Source: Candidatus Enterenecus merdae
Lineage (GTDB): Bacteria > Bacillota > Clostridia > Oscillospirales > Oscillospiraceae
Length of the DNA: 64,000 nucleotides
Reading direction: 5' to 3'
Assembly (NCBI GenBank): GCA_018716385.1
Contig: DVJZ01000032.1
Span: forward strand, 17,517-81,516
Shown: piece by piece, positions 36,317-46,040 of the stretch
How positions within the stretch are numbered: the stretch's first letter is position 1
How the letters are laid out: each line of letters opens with the position of its first letter
Notes under the pieces: model-generated
What the model saw: only the letters and a program-made list of their open reading frames with translations
Database searches by the model: none
What the model was told of the DNA's origin: nothing
Position numbers and translations under genes: made by a program

Positions 36317-37150
36317 ATGGCGATCAAAACCTATAAGCCCACAACGCCCTCCCGCCGCCATATGACGGTGTCCGCCTTCGAGGGCATCGATAAGAAGGCC
36401 AAGCCGGAGCGCTCCCTGCTGGAGAAGCTGAAGAAGAGCGCCGGGCGCAACAGCTACGGGCGCATCACCGTCCGCCACCGGGGCGGCGGGAACAAGCGCA
36501 AGTACCGCATCATCGACTTCAAGCGGGACAAAGAGGGCAAGTCCACGGTGATCAACCTGCAGTACGACCCCAACCGCTCCGCCAACATCGCCCTGATCGA
36601 GTACGAGGACGGCGAGCGCCGCTATATCCTGGCTCCCGTTGGGCTGAAGGCGGGCCACATCATCATGACCGGCCCTGAGTCCGACATCCTGCCCGGCAAC
36701 TGCCTGCCCATCTCCAAGATCCCGGTGGGCGAGATGATCCACTGCATTGAGCTGCACCCCGGCAAGGGGGGCCAGCTGGTGCGTTCCGCCGGCACCGCCG
36801 CGCAGCTGATGGCCAAGGAGAACGGCATGGCTCAGATCCGCCTGCCCTCCGGCGAGGTGCGCCTGGTGCACGAGCAGTGCCGGGCCACCATCGGCCAGGT
36901 GGGCAACACCGACTGGGCCAACATCCACATCGGCAAGGCCGGGCGCAAGCGCCATATGGGCTGGCGGCCCACGGTGCGCGGCTCGGTGATGAACCCCAAC
37001 GACCACCCTCATGGCGGCGGCGAGGGCAAGAGCCCTGTGGGCCGGCCCGGCCCCGTCACCCCCTGGGGCAAACCCGCCATGGGGTACAAGACCCGCAAGC
37101 GCAAGAACCCCACGGACAAGTTCATTGTCAAGCGCCGCAACGCCAAGTAA
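36317..37150 (+). CDS. rplB: 50S ribosomal protein L2
   Basis: A 277-residue uL2 of standard length. It contains the RNA-binding segment [21 protein letters not shown] and the C-terminal [20 protein letters not shown], whose histidine lies near the peptidyl-transferase centre. AAGGAGG precedes the start. Confidence 0.98.
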   Translation: MAIKTYKPTTPSRRHMTVSAFEGIDKKAKPERSLLEKLKKSAGRNSYGRITVRHRGGGNKRKYRIIDFKRDKEGKSTVINLQYDPNRSANIALIEYEDGERRYILAPVGLKAGHIIMTGPESDILPGNCLPISKIPVGEMIHCIELHPGKGGQLVRSAGTAAQLMAKENGMAQIRLPSGEVRLVHEQCRATIGQVGNTDWANIHIGKAGRKRHMGWRPTVRGSVMNPNDHPHGGGEGKSPVGRPGPVTPWGKPAMGYKTRKRKNPTDKFIVKRRNAK

Positions 37151-37164
37151 GGAGGCAGTGAAAG

Positions 37165-37437
37165 ATGAGCAGAAGTATCAAGAAAGGCCCCTTTTGCGCC
37201 CCCGAGCTGCTGAAGCGGGTCAATGAGATGAACCAGAAGAACGAGAAGAAGGTGCTGAAGACCTGGAGCCGTGCCTCCACCATCTTCCCCGCCTTCGTGG
37301 GCCACACCATCGCTGTGCACGACGGGCGCAAGCATGTGCCGGTGTATATCACCGAGGACATGGTGGGCCATAAGCTGGGCGAGTTCGCCCCCACCCGCAC
37401 CTTCAAGGGCCATGCGGGCAGCAAGACCGGTAAGTAA
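37165..37437 (+). CDS. rpsS: 30S ribosomal protein S19
   Basis: A 90-residue uS19 ([35 protein letters not shown]). It forms the top of the 30S head with S13. Confidence 0.98.
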   Translation: MSRSIKKGPFCAPELLKRVNEMNQKNEKKVLKTWSRASTIFPAFVGHTIAVHDGRKHVPVYITEDMVGHKLGEFAPTRTFKGHAGSKTGK

Positions 37438-37451
37438 GGAGGAGAGAGCAA

Positions 37452-37784
37452 ATGGAAGCGAAGGCAACACTGAGATATATCCGCATCTCTCCCCGTAAGG
37501 TGAGCATTCTGTGCGACCTGATCCGCGGTAAGAGTGTGGCACAGGCCAGCGCCATCCTGGCCCTGACCCCCAAGGCCGCCGCCGAGCCCCTGTCCAAGCT
37601 GGTCAAGAGCGCGGCCGCCAACGCCGAGAACAACCACGGCATGGACCCTGAGAAGCTCTATGTGGCGGAGACCTACGCAGCCCCCGGCCCCATCATCAAG
37701 CGCTTTATGCCCCGGGCCCAGGGGCGGGCCTACCGCATCAACAAGAGAACTTCCCACGTGACCGTCGTGGTCAAAGAGCGCTGA
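37452..37784 (+). CDS. rplV: 50S ribosomal protein L22
   Basis: A 110-residue uL22 ([40 protein letters not shown]). Its beta-hairpin loop lines the exit tunnel and is a macrolide-resistance site in other species. Confidence 0.98.
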   Translation: MEAKATLRYIRISPRKVSILCDLIRGKSVAQASAILALTPKAAAEPLSKLVKSAAANAENNHGMDPEKLYVAETYAAPGPIIKRFMPRAQGRAYRINKRTSHVTVVVKER

Positions 37785-37803
37785 GAAAAGGAGGTCAAAC
37801 AGT

Positions 37804-38634
37804 ATGGGACAGAAAGTGAATCCCCACGGACTGCGCGTGGGCGTCATCAAAGACTGGGACTCCCGTTGGTATGCCCGCAATGAGAAAGTGGGCGACCTCC
37901 TGGTGGAGGACTACAAGCTCCGCAAGGATCTGAAAAAGCGCCTGTATTCCGCCGGCGTGCCCAAGATCGAGATCGAGCGGGACAACGCCAAGATCCGCAT
38001 CTATGTCCACTGCGCCCGGCCGGGCATCGTCATCGGCAAGGGGGGCGAGGAGATCGAGAAGCTGCGCGCTGAGCTGGAGGCCAAGCTGGGCAAGAGCGTG
38101 CTGCTCAACATCGTCGAGGTGAAAAACCCCGACACCAACGCCCAGCTGGTGGCGGAGAACATCGCCCAGCAGCTGGAAAAACGCATCGCCTTCCGCCGGG
38201 CCATGAAGAACGCCATGGGGCGGGCCATGCGCATGGGCGCGCTGGGCATCAAGGTGCAGGCCTCCGGCCGGCTCAACGGCGCGGAGATTGCCCGCACCGA
38301 ACACTACCATGACGGCACCATCCCCCTGCAGACCCTGCGGGCGGACATCGAGTACGGCTTTGCCGAGGCGGCCACCACTTACGGGCGCATCGGCATCAAG
38401 GTGTGGATCTACAAGGGCGAGGTGCTCACCCAGACCCTGCGCACCACCCCCCGCACCATCGACACCAAGAACTACAAAGAGCGTGAGCAGCGGCCCCGCC
38501 GCCGGGACGACCGCCGGGGCGGCTTCAACCGGCAGGGGGGTGACCGCCGCCAGGGCGGCGGGTTCCACCGGCAGGGCGGCAGCCGCCCCGCAGGCGGCCG
38601 CGGCCCCGCTGGTAAGGAAGGAGGCGCTCAGTAA
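37804..38634 (+). CDS. rpsC: 30S ribosomal protein S3 with Gly/Arg-rich C-terminal tail
   Basis: A 276-residue uS3. The usual body (KH domain with [13 protein letters not shown], then [14 protein letters not shown] and [10 protein letters not shown]) ends near residue 225. About 50 extra residues follow, rich in Gly, Arg and Gln ([20 protein letters not shown]), like RGG RNA-binding tails. The tail-encoding DNA has near-repeats GGCAGGG. The stop overlaps rplP by one base. Confidence 0.97.
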   Translation: MGQKVNPHGLRVGVIKDWDSRWYARNEKVGDLLVEDYKLRKDLKKRLYSAGVPKIEIERDNAKIRIYVHCARPGIVIGKGGEEIEKLRAELEAKLGKSVLLNIVEVKNPDTNAQLVAENIAQQLEKRIAFRRAMKNAMGRAMRMGALGIKVQASGRLNGAEIARTEHYHDGTIPLQTLRADIEYGFAEAATTYGRIGIKVWIYKGEVLTQTLRTTPRTIDTKNYKEREQRPRRRDDRRGGFNRQGGDRRQGGGFHRQGGSRPAGGRGPAGKEGGAQ

Positions 38635-39062
38635 TGCTTCTGCCCAAGAGAGTGAAGTACCGCCGCGTCCACCGCGGGCGCATGACCGGCGTCGCCACCC
38701 GGGGCAACACCGTGGCCTATGGCGAGTGGGGCCTGGCAACCACCGAGCCGGCCTGGATCACCGGCAACCAGATCGAGGCCGCCCGTGTGGCCATGACCCG
38801 TCACACCAAGCGCGGCGGCAAGGTCTGGATCAAGATCTTTCCCGACAAGCCCGTGACCAAGAAGGCCCTGGGCACCCGTATGGGTTCCGGTAAGGGCGCG
38901 CCCGAGTACTGGGTGGCCGTGGTCAAGCCCGGCCGGGTCATGTTTGAGATCGCCGGCGTCTCCGAAGAGGTGGCCCGGGAGGCGCTGCGCCTGGCCAGCC
39001 ACAAGCTGCCGGTCAAGTGCAAGATCATCAAGCGAGAGACTGTTGAGAACGGTGGTGAATGA
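38634..39062 (+). CDS. rplP: 50S ribosomal protein L16
   Basis: A 142-residue uL16 ([40 protein letters not shown]). It positions aminoacyl-tRNA at the A site. TAATG coupled to rpsC. Confidence 0.98.
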   Translation: MLLPKRVKYRRVHRGRMTGVATRGNTVAYGEWGLATTEPAWITGNQIEAARVAMTRHTKRGGKVWIKIFPDKPVTKKALGTRMGSGKGAPEYWVAVVKPGRVMFEIAGVSEEVAREALRLASHKLPVKCKIIKRETVENGGE

Positions 39063-39064
39063 AG

Positions 39065-39256
39065 ATGAAAGCTAACGAAGTCCGTAACCTGAGCTCCAAC
39101 GAGCTGGAGAGCAAGCTGGTGGAGCTGAAGAAGGACCTGTTCAACCTCCGTCTTCAGCACGCCACCAACCAGCTGGATAACCCCATCCGCATCGCGCAGG
39201 TCAAGAAGGACATCGCCCGCGTGAAAACCATCCTGCGTGAGCAGCAGGGCCGATAA
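39065..39256 (+). CDS. rpmC: 50S ribosomal protein L29
   Basis: A 63-residue uL29, MKANEVRNLSSNELESKLVE onward. Two in-frame ATGs are possible; 39065 gives the family N-terminus and better spacing to GGTGG, while 39059 would overlap the rplP stop. Confidence 0.95.
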   Translation: MKANEVRNLSSNELESKLVELKKDLFNLRLQHATNQLDNPIRIAQVKKDIARVKTILREQQGR

Positions 39257-39269
39257 GGAGGCGTGAACG

Positions 39270-39533
39270 ATGAGTGAAGTGAGAACCTCTTCTCGTAAGA
39301 CCAGAGTCGGCCTGGTGGTTTCTGACAAGATGGATAAGACCATTGTGGTGGCCATCGCCGACCGGGTGGCCCACCCCCTGTACAAGAAGATCATCAAGCG
39401 GACCTATAAGTTGAAGGCCCATGATGAGCTCAACCAGTGCGGCGTGGGCGACCGCGTGCGCGTGATGGAGACCCGCCCCCTGTCCAAAGACAAGCGCTGG
39501 CGCGTGGTTGAGATCCTCGAGAAGGCGAAGTAA
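39270..39533 (+). CDS. rpsQ: 30S ribosomal protein S17
   Basis: An 87-residue uS17 ([40 protein letters not shown]), a primary 16S binder. Confidence 0.98.
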   Translation: MSEVRTSSRKTRVGLVVSDKMDKTIVVAIADRVAHPLYKKIIKRTYKLKAHDELNQCGVGDRVRVMETRPLSKDKRWRVVEILEKAK

Positions 39534-39548
39534 GAAGGAGGTGCCAGT

Positions 39549-39917
39549 ATGATTCAGGAAGAAAGCTATCTGAAGGTTGCCGACAACACCGGCGCCAAGG
39601 AGATCAAGACCATCCGCGTACTGGGCGGCTCCAAGCGGAAGTTTGGCAACATCGGCGATGTGATCGTCGCCTCCGTGCGCAAGGCCGCCCCCGGCGGCCA
39701 GGTCAAGAAGGGCGATGTGGTCCGGGCCGTCATCGTCCGCTCCACCCGCGGCGTGCGCCGCACCGACGGCAGCTATGTCCGCTTTGACGACAACGCCGCC
39801 GTCCTCATCCGGGAGGACAAGAACCCCCGCGGCACCCGTATCTTTGGCCCGGTGGCCCGCGAGCTGCGGGACAAGGATTACATGAAGATCCTGTCCCTGG
39901 CTCCCGAGGTCCTGTAA
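39549..39917 (+). CDS. rplN: 50S ribosomal protein L14
   Basis: A 122-residue uL14 ([40 protein letters not shown]). It contacts h14 of 16S rRNA and is the docking site of RsfS. Confidence 0.99.
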   Translation: MIQEESYLKVADNTGAKEIKTIRVLGGSKRKFGNIGDVIVASVRKAAPGGQVKKGDVVRAVIVRSTRGVRRTDGSYVRFDDNAAVLIREDKNPRGTRIFGPVARELRDKDYMKILSLAPEVL

Positions 39918-39931
39918 GGGGGGAACGAGGT

Positions 39932-40243
39932 ATGAGTATGAACGTGAAGAAGAACGACACCGTCGTCGTCCTGTCCGGCAAGGACAAGGGCAAGCGGGGC
40001 AAGGTCCTCTCGGTGGACCCCGAGGCCCGCAAGGTGGTGGTGGAGAAGGTCAACATGGCCTCCCGCCACCAGAAGCCCCGCCGCCAGGGCGAGGAGGGCG
40101 GCATCATCCAGAAGGAGATCCCCCTGTACGCCAGCAAGGTGATGGCCGTGTGCCCTAAGTGCGACAAGCCCACCCGCGTGGCCCACAAGGTGGAGGGGGG
40201 CAAGAAGGTGCGCGTGTGCAAGCATTGCGGCGCCGAAATCTGA
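39932..40243 (+). CDS. rplX: 50S ribosomal protein L24
   Basis: A 103-residue uL24 with the N-terminal KOW motif ([19 protein letters not shown]) and a C-terminal CPKC...CKHC zinc ribbon, which not all L24 proteins keep. A second ATG six bases in (MNVKKND) is also possible. L24 starts 50S assembly. Confidence 0.97.
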   Translation: MSMNVKKNDTVVVLSGKDKGKRGKVLSVDPEARKVVVEKVNMASRHQKPRRQGEEGGIIQKEIPLYASKVMAVCPKCDKPTRVAHKVEGGKKVRVCKHCGAEI

Positions 40244-40262
40244 AAAGGAGGAGGAGTTACCA

Positions 40263-40814
40263 ATGGCAAATCCCAATTTGAAGGCAAAGTACACCGCCGA
40301 AGTTGCTCCTGCCCTGATGCAGAAGTTCGGCTACAAATCCGTGATGCAGATCCCCCGGGTGGACAAGATCGTGGTCAACTGCGGCTGCGGCGAGGCCCGG
40401 GACAACGCCAAGGTGCTGGAGTCCGTGGTGGGCGATCTGGCCGCCATTACCGGGCAGAAGCCCATCGTCACCAGGGCCAAGAAATCGGTGGCCAACTTCA
40501 AGCTCCGGGAGGGGATGCCCATCGGAGCCAAGGTCACCCTGCGTCAAGACAAGATGTGGGAGTTTTTGGACCGGCTGTTCAACGTGGCCCTGCCTCGGGT
40601 GCGGGACTTCCGGGGCATCAACCCCAACGCGTTTGACGGCCGGGGCAACTATGCCCTGGGGCTGAGGGAGCAACTGATCTTCCCCGAGATCGACTACGAC
40701 AAGATCGACAAGATCCGCGGCATGGACGTGGTCATCTGCACCACCGCCAAGACCGACGAAGAGGCCAAGGAGCTGCTCGCACTCCTGGGGGCCCCGTTCA
40801 CCACTGCCGGCTGA
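40263..40814 (+). CDS. rplE: 50S ribosomal protein L5
   Basis: A 183-residue uL5 ([40 protein letters not shown]). It binds 5S rRNA and the P-site tRNA elbow. Confidence 0.98.
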   Translation: MANPNLKAKYTAEVAPALMQKFGYKSVMQIPRVDKIVVNCGCGEARDNAKVLESVVGDLAAITGQKPIVTRAKKSVANFKLREGMPIGAKVTLRQDKMWEFLDRLFNVALPRVRDFRGINPNAFDGRGNYALGLREQLIFPEIDYDKIDKIRGMDVVICTTAKTDEEAKELLALLGAPFTTAG

Positions 40815-40831
40815 TAGGAGGGAAGAAGCGT

Positions 40832-41017
40832 ATGGCAAAGAAATCGATGATCCTCAAGGCGCAGCGGGAGCCCAAGTTCTCCAGCCGCCGCAACAACCGC
40901 TGCAAGATCTGTGGCCGTCCCCACGCCTATCTCCGGGACTACGGCATCTGCCGCATCTGCTTCCGGGAGCTGGCCTACAAGGGGCAGATCCCCGGCGTGC
41001 GCAAGGCGTCCTGGTAA
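40832..41017 (+). CDS. rpsZ: 30S ribosomal protein S14, zinc-binding type Z
   Basis: A 61-residue uS14 with the zinc motif [20 protein letters not shown] (CxxC-x12-CxxC). It is the short, zinc-dependent form typical of Firmicutes. Unusually, 511 bases follow before rpsH. Confidence 0.98.
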   Translation: MAKKSMILKAQREPKFSSRRNNRCKICGRPHAYLRDYGICRICFRELAYKGQIPGVRKASW

Positions 41018-41080
41018 GCGCCCCTTCGCGATGGGCGCCCTTCCCGCAGGGCGGTCAGCCCGACGCGGGGGGAAAGGCAG

Positions 41081-41123
41081 AAATCAGCTTCTGCCGGGGA
41101 AAGGTTCCGGCAGAAGCTGATTT
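41081..41123 (+). terminator. Terminator-like hairpin after rpsZ
   Basis: A perfect 17-bp stem, AAATCAGCTTCTGCCGG with its complement, around a nine-base loop. The 3' arm ends in TTT with no longer T-run, so it may be a partial terminator or an mRNA-stabilising end. Confidence 0.65.
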
Positions 41124-41169
41124 ACCGGCGTTTCCACCCACGTTTTCCGACCCGGCAGTCAAAAAAACC

Positions 41170-41198
41170 TTGCTTTTGACAGGGGGAAGGGGTATAAT
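41170..41198 (+). promoter_or_regulatory. Internal promoter upstream of rpsH (spc promoter)
   Basis: TTGCTT (41170-41175), 17 bases, consensus TATAAT (41193-41198). A TTGACA lies inside the spacer but is too close to the -10 to serve. Confidence 0.75.
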
Positions 41199-41528
41199 AA
41201 ATTGCTTTTGCGCCAGGGCAACTGCCAAGACTTTCTCCCAACGCGCTCGGGAGTGTCCGACCCGTAAACCGCAGGGAAGTGCCTGAGGGTACGGGGGTTT
41301 GGCACGCCGGTGCCCGGCAGGGAAAGGGCTGGGCTCCCTTTGTGGGGGGTCCGGGTTTGGCCCGGGGAATGGGCCGCGAAGGCCCCGCGGCAGCGGGGCA
41401 AGACGGACAAAAGGTCGAAAGCCTTACCTGACTTTCGATACCTTTCCGCCTGTACCAAGAAGCGGCCGCGCCGCAGTGAGCCGGCCGCGCCTGACCTTGG
41501 TAAATCTGACACAGGAGGTAACCTCATC

Positions 41529-41930
41529 ATGCAAATCACCGATCCCATTGCGGATATGCTCACCCGCATCCGCAACGCGAACAACGCCAAGCATGACACC
41601 GTGGACGTTCCGGCTTCCAACATGAAGAAGGCCATCGCCCAGATCCTACTGGACGAGGGCTATATCAAGAACTTCCAGATCGTCAACGATGGCACCCAGG
41701 GCGTGATCCGGATCACGCTGAAGTATCTGCAGCCCGGCAAGGAGAAGACCATCTCCGGCCTGCGCCGGGTGTCCAAGCCCGGCCTGCGGGTGTACGCCGG
41801 CGCGGAAGAGCTGCCCCGGGTCCTGCGCGGCCTGGGTATCGCGATTGTATCCACATCCAAGGGCGTCATGACCGACAAGAAGGCCCGCCAGGCCCATGTC
41901 GGCGGCGAAGTCCTTGCGTTTGTCTGGTAA
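41529..41930 (+). CDS. rpsH: 30S ribosomal protein S8
   Basis: A 133-residue uS8 ([40 protein letters not shown]). In E. coli S8 represses the spc operon by binding its mRNA; the long leader upstream of rpsH here makes similar control possible. AGGAGGT precedes the ATG at 41529. Confidence 0.98.
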   Translation: MQITDPIADMLTRIRNANNAKHDTVDVPASNMKKAIAQILLDEGYIKNFQIVNDGTQGVIRITLKYLQPGKEKTISGLRRVSKPGLRVYAGAEELPRVLRGLGIAIVSTSKGVMTDKKARQAHVGGEVLAFVW

Positions 41931-41944
41931 GGAGGGTTATAGGA

Positions 41945-42490
41945 ATGTCCAGAATTGGTAGAGCTCCTATCGCCGTCCCCGCCGGCGTAGAGATCAAGAT
42001 TGAAGAGAACAACGTCGTGACTGTGAAGGGGCCCAAGGGCACGCTGAGCGAACGCTTCCACCCGGAGATGACCATCTCCATGCGGGGCAACGAGCTGCAG
42101 GTCTCCCGGCCCAACGACCTGAAGGAGAACCGTTCCCTCCACGGGTTGACCCGCAGCCTGCTCAATAACATGGTAGTGGGGGTCACCGAGGGCTACAAGA
42201 AGACCCTGGAGGTCAACGGCGTGGGTTACCGTGTGGCCTTGGAGGGGGGCAAGCTGGTGATGAACCTGGGCTTTTCCCACCAGGTGACCATGGAGGCTCC
42301 CGAGGGGATCGCCATCGAGGTGCCCAACCCCAACCAGATCGTCATCTCCGGTTACGACAAGCAGTTGGTGGGCCAGTTTGCCGCCAACGTCCGCGAGAAG
42401 CGCCCCCCCGAGCCTTATAAGGGCAAGGGGATTAAATACGCTGACGAGGTCATCCGCCGCAAGGTGGGCAAGACCGGCGTCAAGAAATAA
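41945..42490 (+). CDS. rplF: 50S ribosomal protein L6
   Basis: A 181-residue uL6 (MSRIGRAPIAVPAGVEIKIE; EPYKGKGIKYADEVIRRKVG), located near the factor-binding site. Confidence 0.98.
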   Translation: MSRIGRAPIAVPAGVEIKIEENNVVTVKGPKGTLSERFHPEMTISMRGNELQVSRPNDLKENRSLHGLTRSLLNNMVVGVTEGYKKTLEVNGVGYRVALEGGKLVMNLGFSHQVTMEAPEGIAIEVPNPNQIVISGYDKQLVGQFAANVREKRPPEPYKGKGIKYADEVIRRKVGKTGVKK

Positions 42491-42508
42491 TGAGGAGGTG
42501 TGCCGATC

Positions 42509-42868
42509 ATGATTAAAAGACCCAATACCAAGGCCCAGCGCCTGCACCGTCACAAGCGCGTTCGCAGCAAGGTGTCCGGCACCTCCGAGCGCCCCCGTCT
42601 GAACGTGTTCCGCAGCGGGACCAACATCTACGCCCAGGTCATCGACGACACCAAGGGCGTCACCCTGGTCTCTGCTTCTTCCCTGGAGAAGGGCTTTGAG
42701 GGCACCGGCAGCAACTGCGAGGCGGCCAAGAAGGTCGGCCAGGCGGTTGCCGAGCGGGCAAAGGCCAAGGGTATCGAGGCCGTCGTATTCGACCGCGGCG
42801 GCTACCTGTACCATGGCCGCGTGAAAGCTCTGGCCGAGGGCGCCCGCGAGGGCGGCCTGCAGTTCTAA
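42509..42868 (+). CDS. rplR: 50S ribosomal protein L18
   Basis: A 119-residue uL18 starting [20 protein letters not shown]; it binds 5S rRNA. I prefer the ATG at 42509 over an in-frame GTG at 42500, which would sit directly on the GGAGG. Confidence 0.97.
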   Translation: MIKRPNTKAQRLHRHKRVRSKVSGTSERPRLNVFRSGTNIYAQVIDDTKGVTLVSASSLEKGFEGTGSNCEAAKKVGQAVAERAKAKGIEAVVFDRGGYLYHGRVKALAEGAREGGLQF

Positions 42869-42884
42869 GGGAGGAGGAAGGATC

Positions 42885-43385
42885 ATGGCTCGTTTTGAAA
42901 GAGAACCCAAAGAGTACGTGGAGAAGGTTGTCTACCTCAACCGCGTTTCCAAGACCGTGAAGGGCGGCCGCGTGGCCAAGTTCTCCGCCCTGGTGGTAGT
43001 GGGCGACGAGAAGGGCAAGGTGGGCTACGGCCTGGGCAAGGCCGCCGAGGTGGCCGAGGCCATCCGCAAGGGCATTGAGGACGCCAAGAAGAACCTGGTG
43101 ACCATCACTCTGTCCGGCAGCACCATCCCCCATGAGATCATCGGCGAATTTGGCGCCGGCCGGGTGCTGCTCAAGCCCGCCAGCAAGGGTACCGGCATCA
43201 TTGCCGGCGGCCCGGTGCGCGCGGTGATGGAGGCGGCCGGCGTGTCCGACATCCGTGCCAAGTGCCTGCGCACCAACAACCCCCAGAACGTGGTGGCTGC
43301 CACCATGGCCGGGCTGAAGGCGCTGCGCAGCCCCGCCGAAGTGGCCCGCATCCGGGGCAAGAGCGTGGAAGAAATCATTGGTTAA
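42885..43385 (+). CDS. rpsE: 30S ribosomal protein S5
   Basis: A 166-residue uS5 ([40 protein letters not shown]), with roles in decoding fidelity and mRNA unwinding. Confidence 0.98.
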   Translation: MARFEREPKEYVEKVVYLNRVSKTVKGGRVAKFSALVVVGDEKGKVGYGLGKAAEVAEAIRKGIEDAKKNLVTITLSGSTIPHEIIGEFGAGRVLLKPASKGTGIIAGGPVRAVMEAAGVSDIRAKCLRTNNPQNVVAATMAGLKALRSPAEVARIRGKSVEEIIG

Positions 43386-43399
43386 GGAGGCTCACGACC

Positions 43400-43585
43400 A
43401 TGGCTAAGACAATTGAGATCAAGCTCGTCAAGAGCCTGAACGGCCGCCTGGCCAAGCACAAGGCCACCGCCGAGGCCCTGGGCCTGCGCACCATCGGCGA
43501 TGTGACCGTGCAGCCGGACAACGCGGCCACCCGGGGCAAGATCGCCCGCATCGGTTACCTGCTCCAGGTGACCGAGCAAGCCTGA
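43400..43585 (+). CDS. rpmD: 50S ribosomal protein L30
   Basis: A 61-residue uL30 ([20 protein letters not shown]). AAGGAGG precedes the ATG. Confidence 0.97.
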   Translation: MAKTIEIKLVKSLNGRLAKHKATAEALGLRTIGDVTVQPDNAATRGKIARIGYLLQVTEQA

Positions 43586-43598
43586 GGAGGTGCCCAAG

Positions 43599-44039
43599 AT
43601 GAATCTGCATGAACTTTCCCCCGCCCCCGGTTCCACCCAGGTGGGCAAGCGCAAGGGGCGCGGTCCTGCCACCGGAAACGGCAAGACTGCCGGCCGCGGG
43701 CACAAGGGCCAGAAGGCCCGCTCCGGCGGCGGCGTGCGCATTGGGTTTGAGGGCGGCCAGATGCCGCTGACCCGCCGCCTGCCCAAGCGGGGGTTCCGCA
43801 ACATCTTCGCCAAGCGGCTGGAGGGTGTGAACGTGGCCGCGCTGAACAAGTTTGAGGACGGGGCCACTGTGGACACCCGCGACCTGCTGGAAAAGGGTAT
43901 CCTCTCCAAGTGCGAGCATGGGGTGAAGATCCTGGGCAACGGCGAGCTGAAGCGGAAGCTCACGGTGCGCGCCCGGGCCTTCTCCGCCAGCGCCAAGGAG
44001 AAGATCGAAAAGGCGGGCGGGACGGCGGAGGTGATCTGA
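43599..44039 (+). CDS. rplO: 50S ribosomal protein L15
   Basis: A 146-residue uL15 ([40 protein letters not shown]). The upstream in-frame GTG overlaps the ribosome site, so I use the ATG at 43599. secY starts one base after its stop. Confidence 0.97.
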   Translation: MNLHELSPAPGSTQVGKRKGRGPATGNGKTAGRGHKGQKARSGGGVRIGFEGGQMPLTRRLPKRGFRNIFAKRLEGVNVAALNKFEDGATVDTRDLLEKGILSKCEHGVKILGNGELKRKLTVRARAFSASAKEKIEKAGGTAEVI

Positions 44040-44040
44040 G

Positions 44041-45384
44041 ATGATTCAGACCATCCGAAGCGCCTGGAAGGTGCAGGAGCTGCGCAATAAGCTGCTGTTT
44101 ACCCTGTTTGTTCTGTTGATCTTCCGGGTGGGCGCCACCATCCCAGTGCCCTTTATTGACTCGGATATGCTCAGCCAGTATATGACTGAGCAGTCGGCCA
44201 GCATCTTCGGCCTGCTCAACGTGATGAGCGGCGACGCCTTTGCCTACGCCACGGTGTTCGCCCTGTCCATCCAGCCCTATATCAACAGCTCCATCATCGT
44301 GCAGCTGCTGACCATCGCCATCCCTGCCCTGGAGCGCCTGTCCCGGGACGGCGGGGAGGAGGGCAAGCGGAAGATCGCGGCCATCACCCGCTATGTCACC
44401 GTGGCCATCGCCCTGTTGCAGGCCTTTGGCTACTACACCCTGATCCGCTCGGTGGAGCCGTCCGTGCTGTCCACCGACGGGGTGTGGCCCGCCATCGTCA
44501 TCATCGCCGCCTTCACCGCCGGCTCCGCCTTTGTCATGTGGCTGGGGGAGCAGGTCACTGAGTTCGGTGTGGGCAACGGCATCTCCATCATCCTGTTTGC
44601 CGGTATCGTGGCCCGTGGCCCCAGCATGGTCACCTCGGTCATCAGCGGGGTGAACAGCTGGACCAGCGGCCGGGAGCTGCCCGTGCCGGGCTGGCTGGTG
44701 CTGGTGGGCGTGGCCCTGCTGGTGGTGATCGCCATGTTGCTGCTGGTGCTGTTCGTGGTGTTCATCAGCAACGCGGAGCGGCGCATCCCCGTGCAGTATG
44801 CCAAGCGGGTGGTGGGCCGGAAGATGTACGGCGGCCAGTCCAGCCACATCCCCATCAAGGTGAATATGTCCGGGGTGATGCCCGTCATCTTCGCCCAGGC
44901 CATTGCCTCCATTCCCGCCACCATCGGCATGTTTGTGCCTTCCGCCCAGACGGAGGGCAGCGGCTGGTACACCTTCCTGCAGATCTTCGACTCCACGGGG
45001 CTGGTGTATTCCATCGTCTATTTCCTGCTGATCGTGATGTTCAGCTATTTCTACAACACCATCCAGTTCAACCCGGTGGAGGTGTCCAACAACCTGAAGA
45101 AGAACGGAGGGTTCATCCCCGGTTTCCGCCCGGGCAAGCCAACCGCCGACTTCCTGCAAAAGGTCATCTCCCGGTTGACCCTGTTTGGCGCGCTCTACCT
45201 GGCTGTGGTTGCCCTGCTGCCCGCCATCACGGGCAACATCATGATCGCCCTGGGCTTTAGCGCCGGCAGCAGCTTGGCCATCGGCGGCACCTCCATCATC
45301 ATCGTGGTGGGCGTTGCCCTGGAGACGGCCAAAACTCTGGAGGCCCAGCTGATGATGCGTCACTACAAGGGCTTCTTGGAGTGA
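44041..45384 (+). CDS. secY: Protein translocase subunit SecY
   Basis: A 447-residue membrane channel of the Sec translocon with ten membrane segments. It contains the plug/loop region NVMSGDAFAYATVFALSIQP, ERLSRDGGEEGKRKI, and the cytoplasmic loop NAERRIPVQYAKRVVGRKMY that contacts SecA and ribosomes. Its ribosome site lies in the end of rplO, so the genes are coupled. Confidence 0.98.
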   Translation: MIQTIRSAWKVQELRNKLLFTLFVLLIFRVGATIPVPFIDSDMLSQYMTEQSASIFGLLNVMSGDAFAYATVFALSIQPYINSSIIVQLLTIAIPALERLSRDGGEEGKRKIAAITRYVTVAIALLQAFGYYTLIRSVEPSVLSTDGVWPAIVIIAAFTAGSAFVMWLGEQVTEFGVGNGISIILFAGIVARGPSMVTSVISGVNSWTSGRELPVPGWLVLVGVALLVVIAMLLLVLFVVFISNAERRIPVQYAKRVVGRKMYGGQSSHIPIKVNMSGVMPVIFAQAIASIPATIGMFVPSAQTEGSGWYTFLQIFDSTGLVYSIVYFLLIVMFSYFYNTIQFNPVEVSNNLKKNGGFIPGFRPGKPTADFLQKVISRLTLFGALYLAVVALLPAITGNIMIALGFSAGSSLAIGGTSIIIVVGVALETAKTLEAQLMMRHYKGFLE

Positions 45385-45403
45385 TCCGGAGAGGGTGAAG
45401 GGC

Positions 45404-46036
45404 ATGAAGCTGATCATACTTGGCGCCCCTGGCGCCGGCAAGGGGACCCAGGCGGCTATCCTCAGCCAGCGGCTGGGGATCCCCGCCGTCTCCACGGGCA
45501 ATATCCTGCGCAGCGCGGTCAAGGATGGCACGGAAGTTGGGCGGAAGGCCAAGGAATATATGGACGCAGGCCATCTGGTCCCTGATGAGGTCATCATCGA
45601 CATCGTGGCCCAGCGGCTGGCCCAGCCTGACTGCGCCGGCGGCTTTATCCTGGACGGGGTGCCCCGCACCATCGCCCAAGCGGAGGCGCTGGAGCAGGCG
45701 GGTGTGGCCTTTGACAATGTGCTGTCCCTGGAGATCACCGATCAGGAGATTGAGGCGCGCATGGCGGGGCGCCGGTTCTGCCATAGCTGCGGGGCCTCCT
45801 ACCATGTGGAAAACGCCCCCCCCCGGGTGCCCGGCGTATGCGACCAATGCGGTGGCAAGCTGGAGCAGCGGGAGGACGACAAGCCGGAGACAGTCAAGCG
45901 CCGCCTGGAGGTCTACCACGCGGAGACCGAGCCCCTCAAGGACTTTTACGCCCGGCGGGGTGTGCTGTGCCCGGTAGAGAATCAGCCCACCATTGAGGCC
46001 ACCACCCAAGCGGTGCTGGCTGCCCTGAAGTCGTGA
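45404..46036 (+). CDS. adk: Adenylate kinase
   Basis: A 210-residue enzyme (ATP + AMP to 2 ADP) with P-loop GAPGAGKGTQ and the AMP-binding DGVPRT. A lid domain carries four cysteines (CHSCGASYHVENAPPRVPGV, then CDQC) that bind structural zinc, as in Gram-positive kinases. The ATG at 45404 gives MKLIILGAPGAGKG; a GTG nine bases upstream is less likely. Confidence 0.97.
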   Translation: MKLIILGAPGAGKGTQAAILSQRLGIPAVSTGNILRSAVKDGTEVGRKAKEYMDAGHLVPDEVIIDIVAQRLAQPDCAGGFILDGVPRTIAQAEALEQAGVAFDNVLSLEITDQEIEARMAGRRFCHSCGASYHVENAPPRVPGVCDQCGGKLEQREDDKPETVKRRLEVYHAETEPLKDFYARRGVLCPVENQPTIEATTQAVLAALKS

Positions 46037-46040
46037 CGCC

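Larger units (their letters stand above)
41018..41528 (+). other. 511-bp regulatory gap between rpsZ and rpsH
   Basis: No gene is visible. In order it holds the hairpin at 41081-41123, a promoter at 41170-41198 and about 320 bases of leader. The leader ends with TACCAAG / CTTGGTA (41454-41460 and 41494-41501 region) enclosing a GCGGCCGCGCC / GGCCGCGC stem just before the rpsH ribosome site. The gap appears to split the S10 and spc halves into separately controlled units. Confidence 0.6.

Noticed and set aside
41176..41181. Consensus TTGACA beside TATAAT in the rpsZ-rpsH gap
   Set aside because: It is only about 11 bases from the -10; the TTGCTT six bases further upstream has the proper 17-base spacing.
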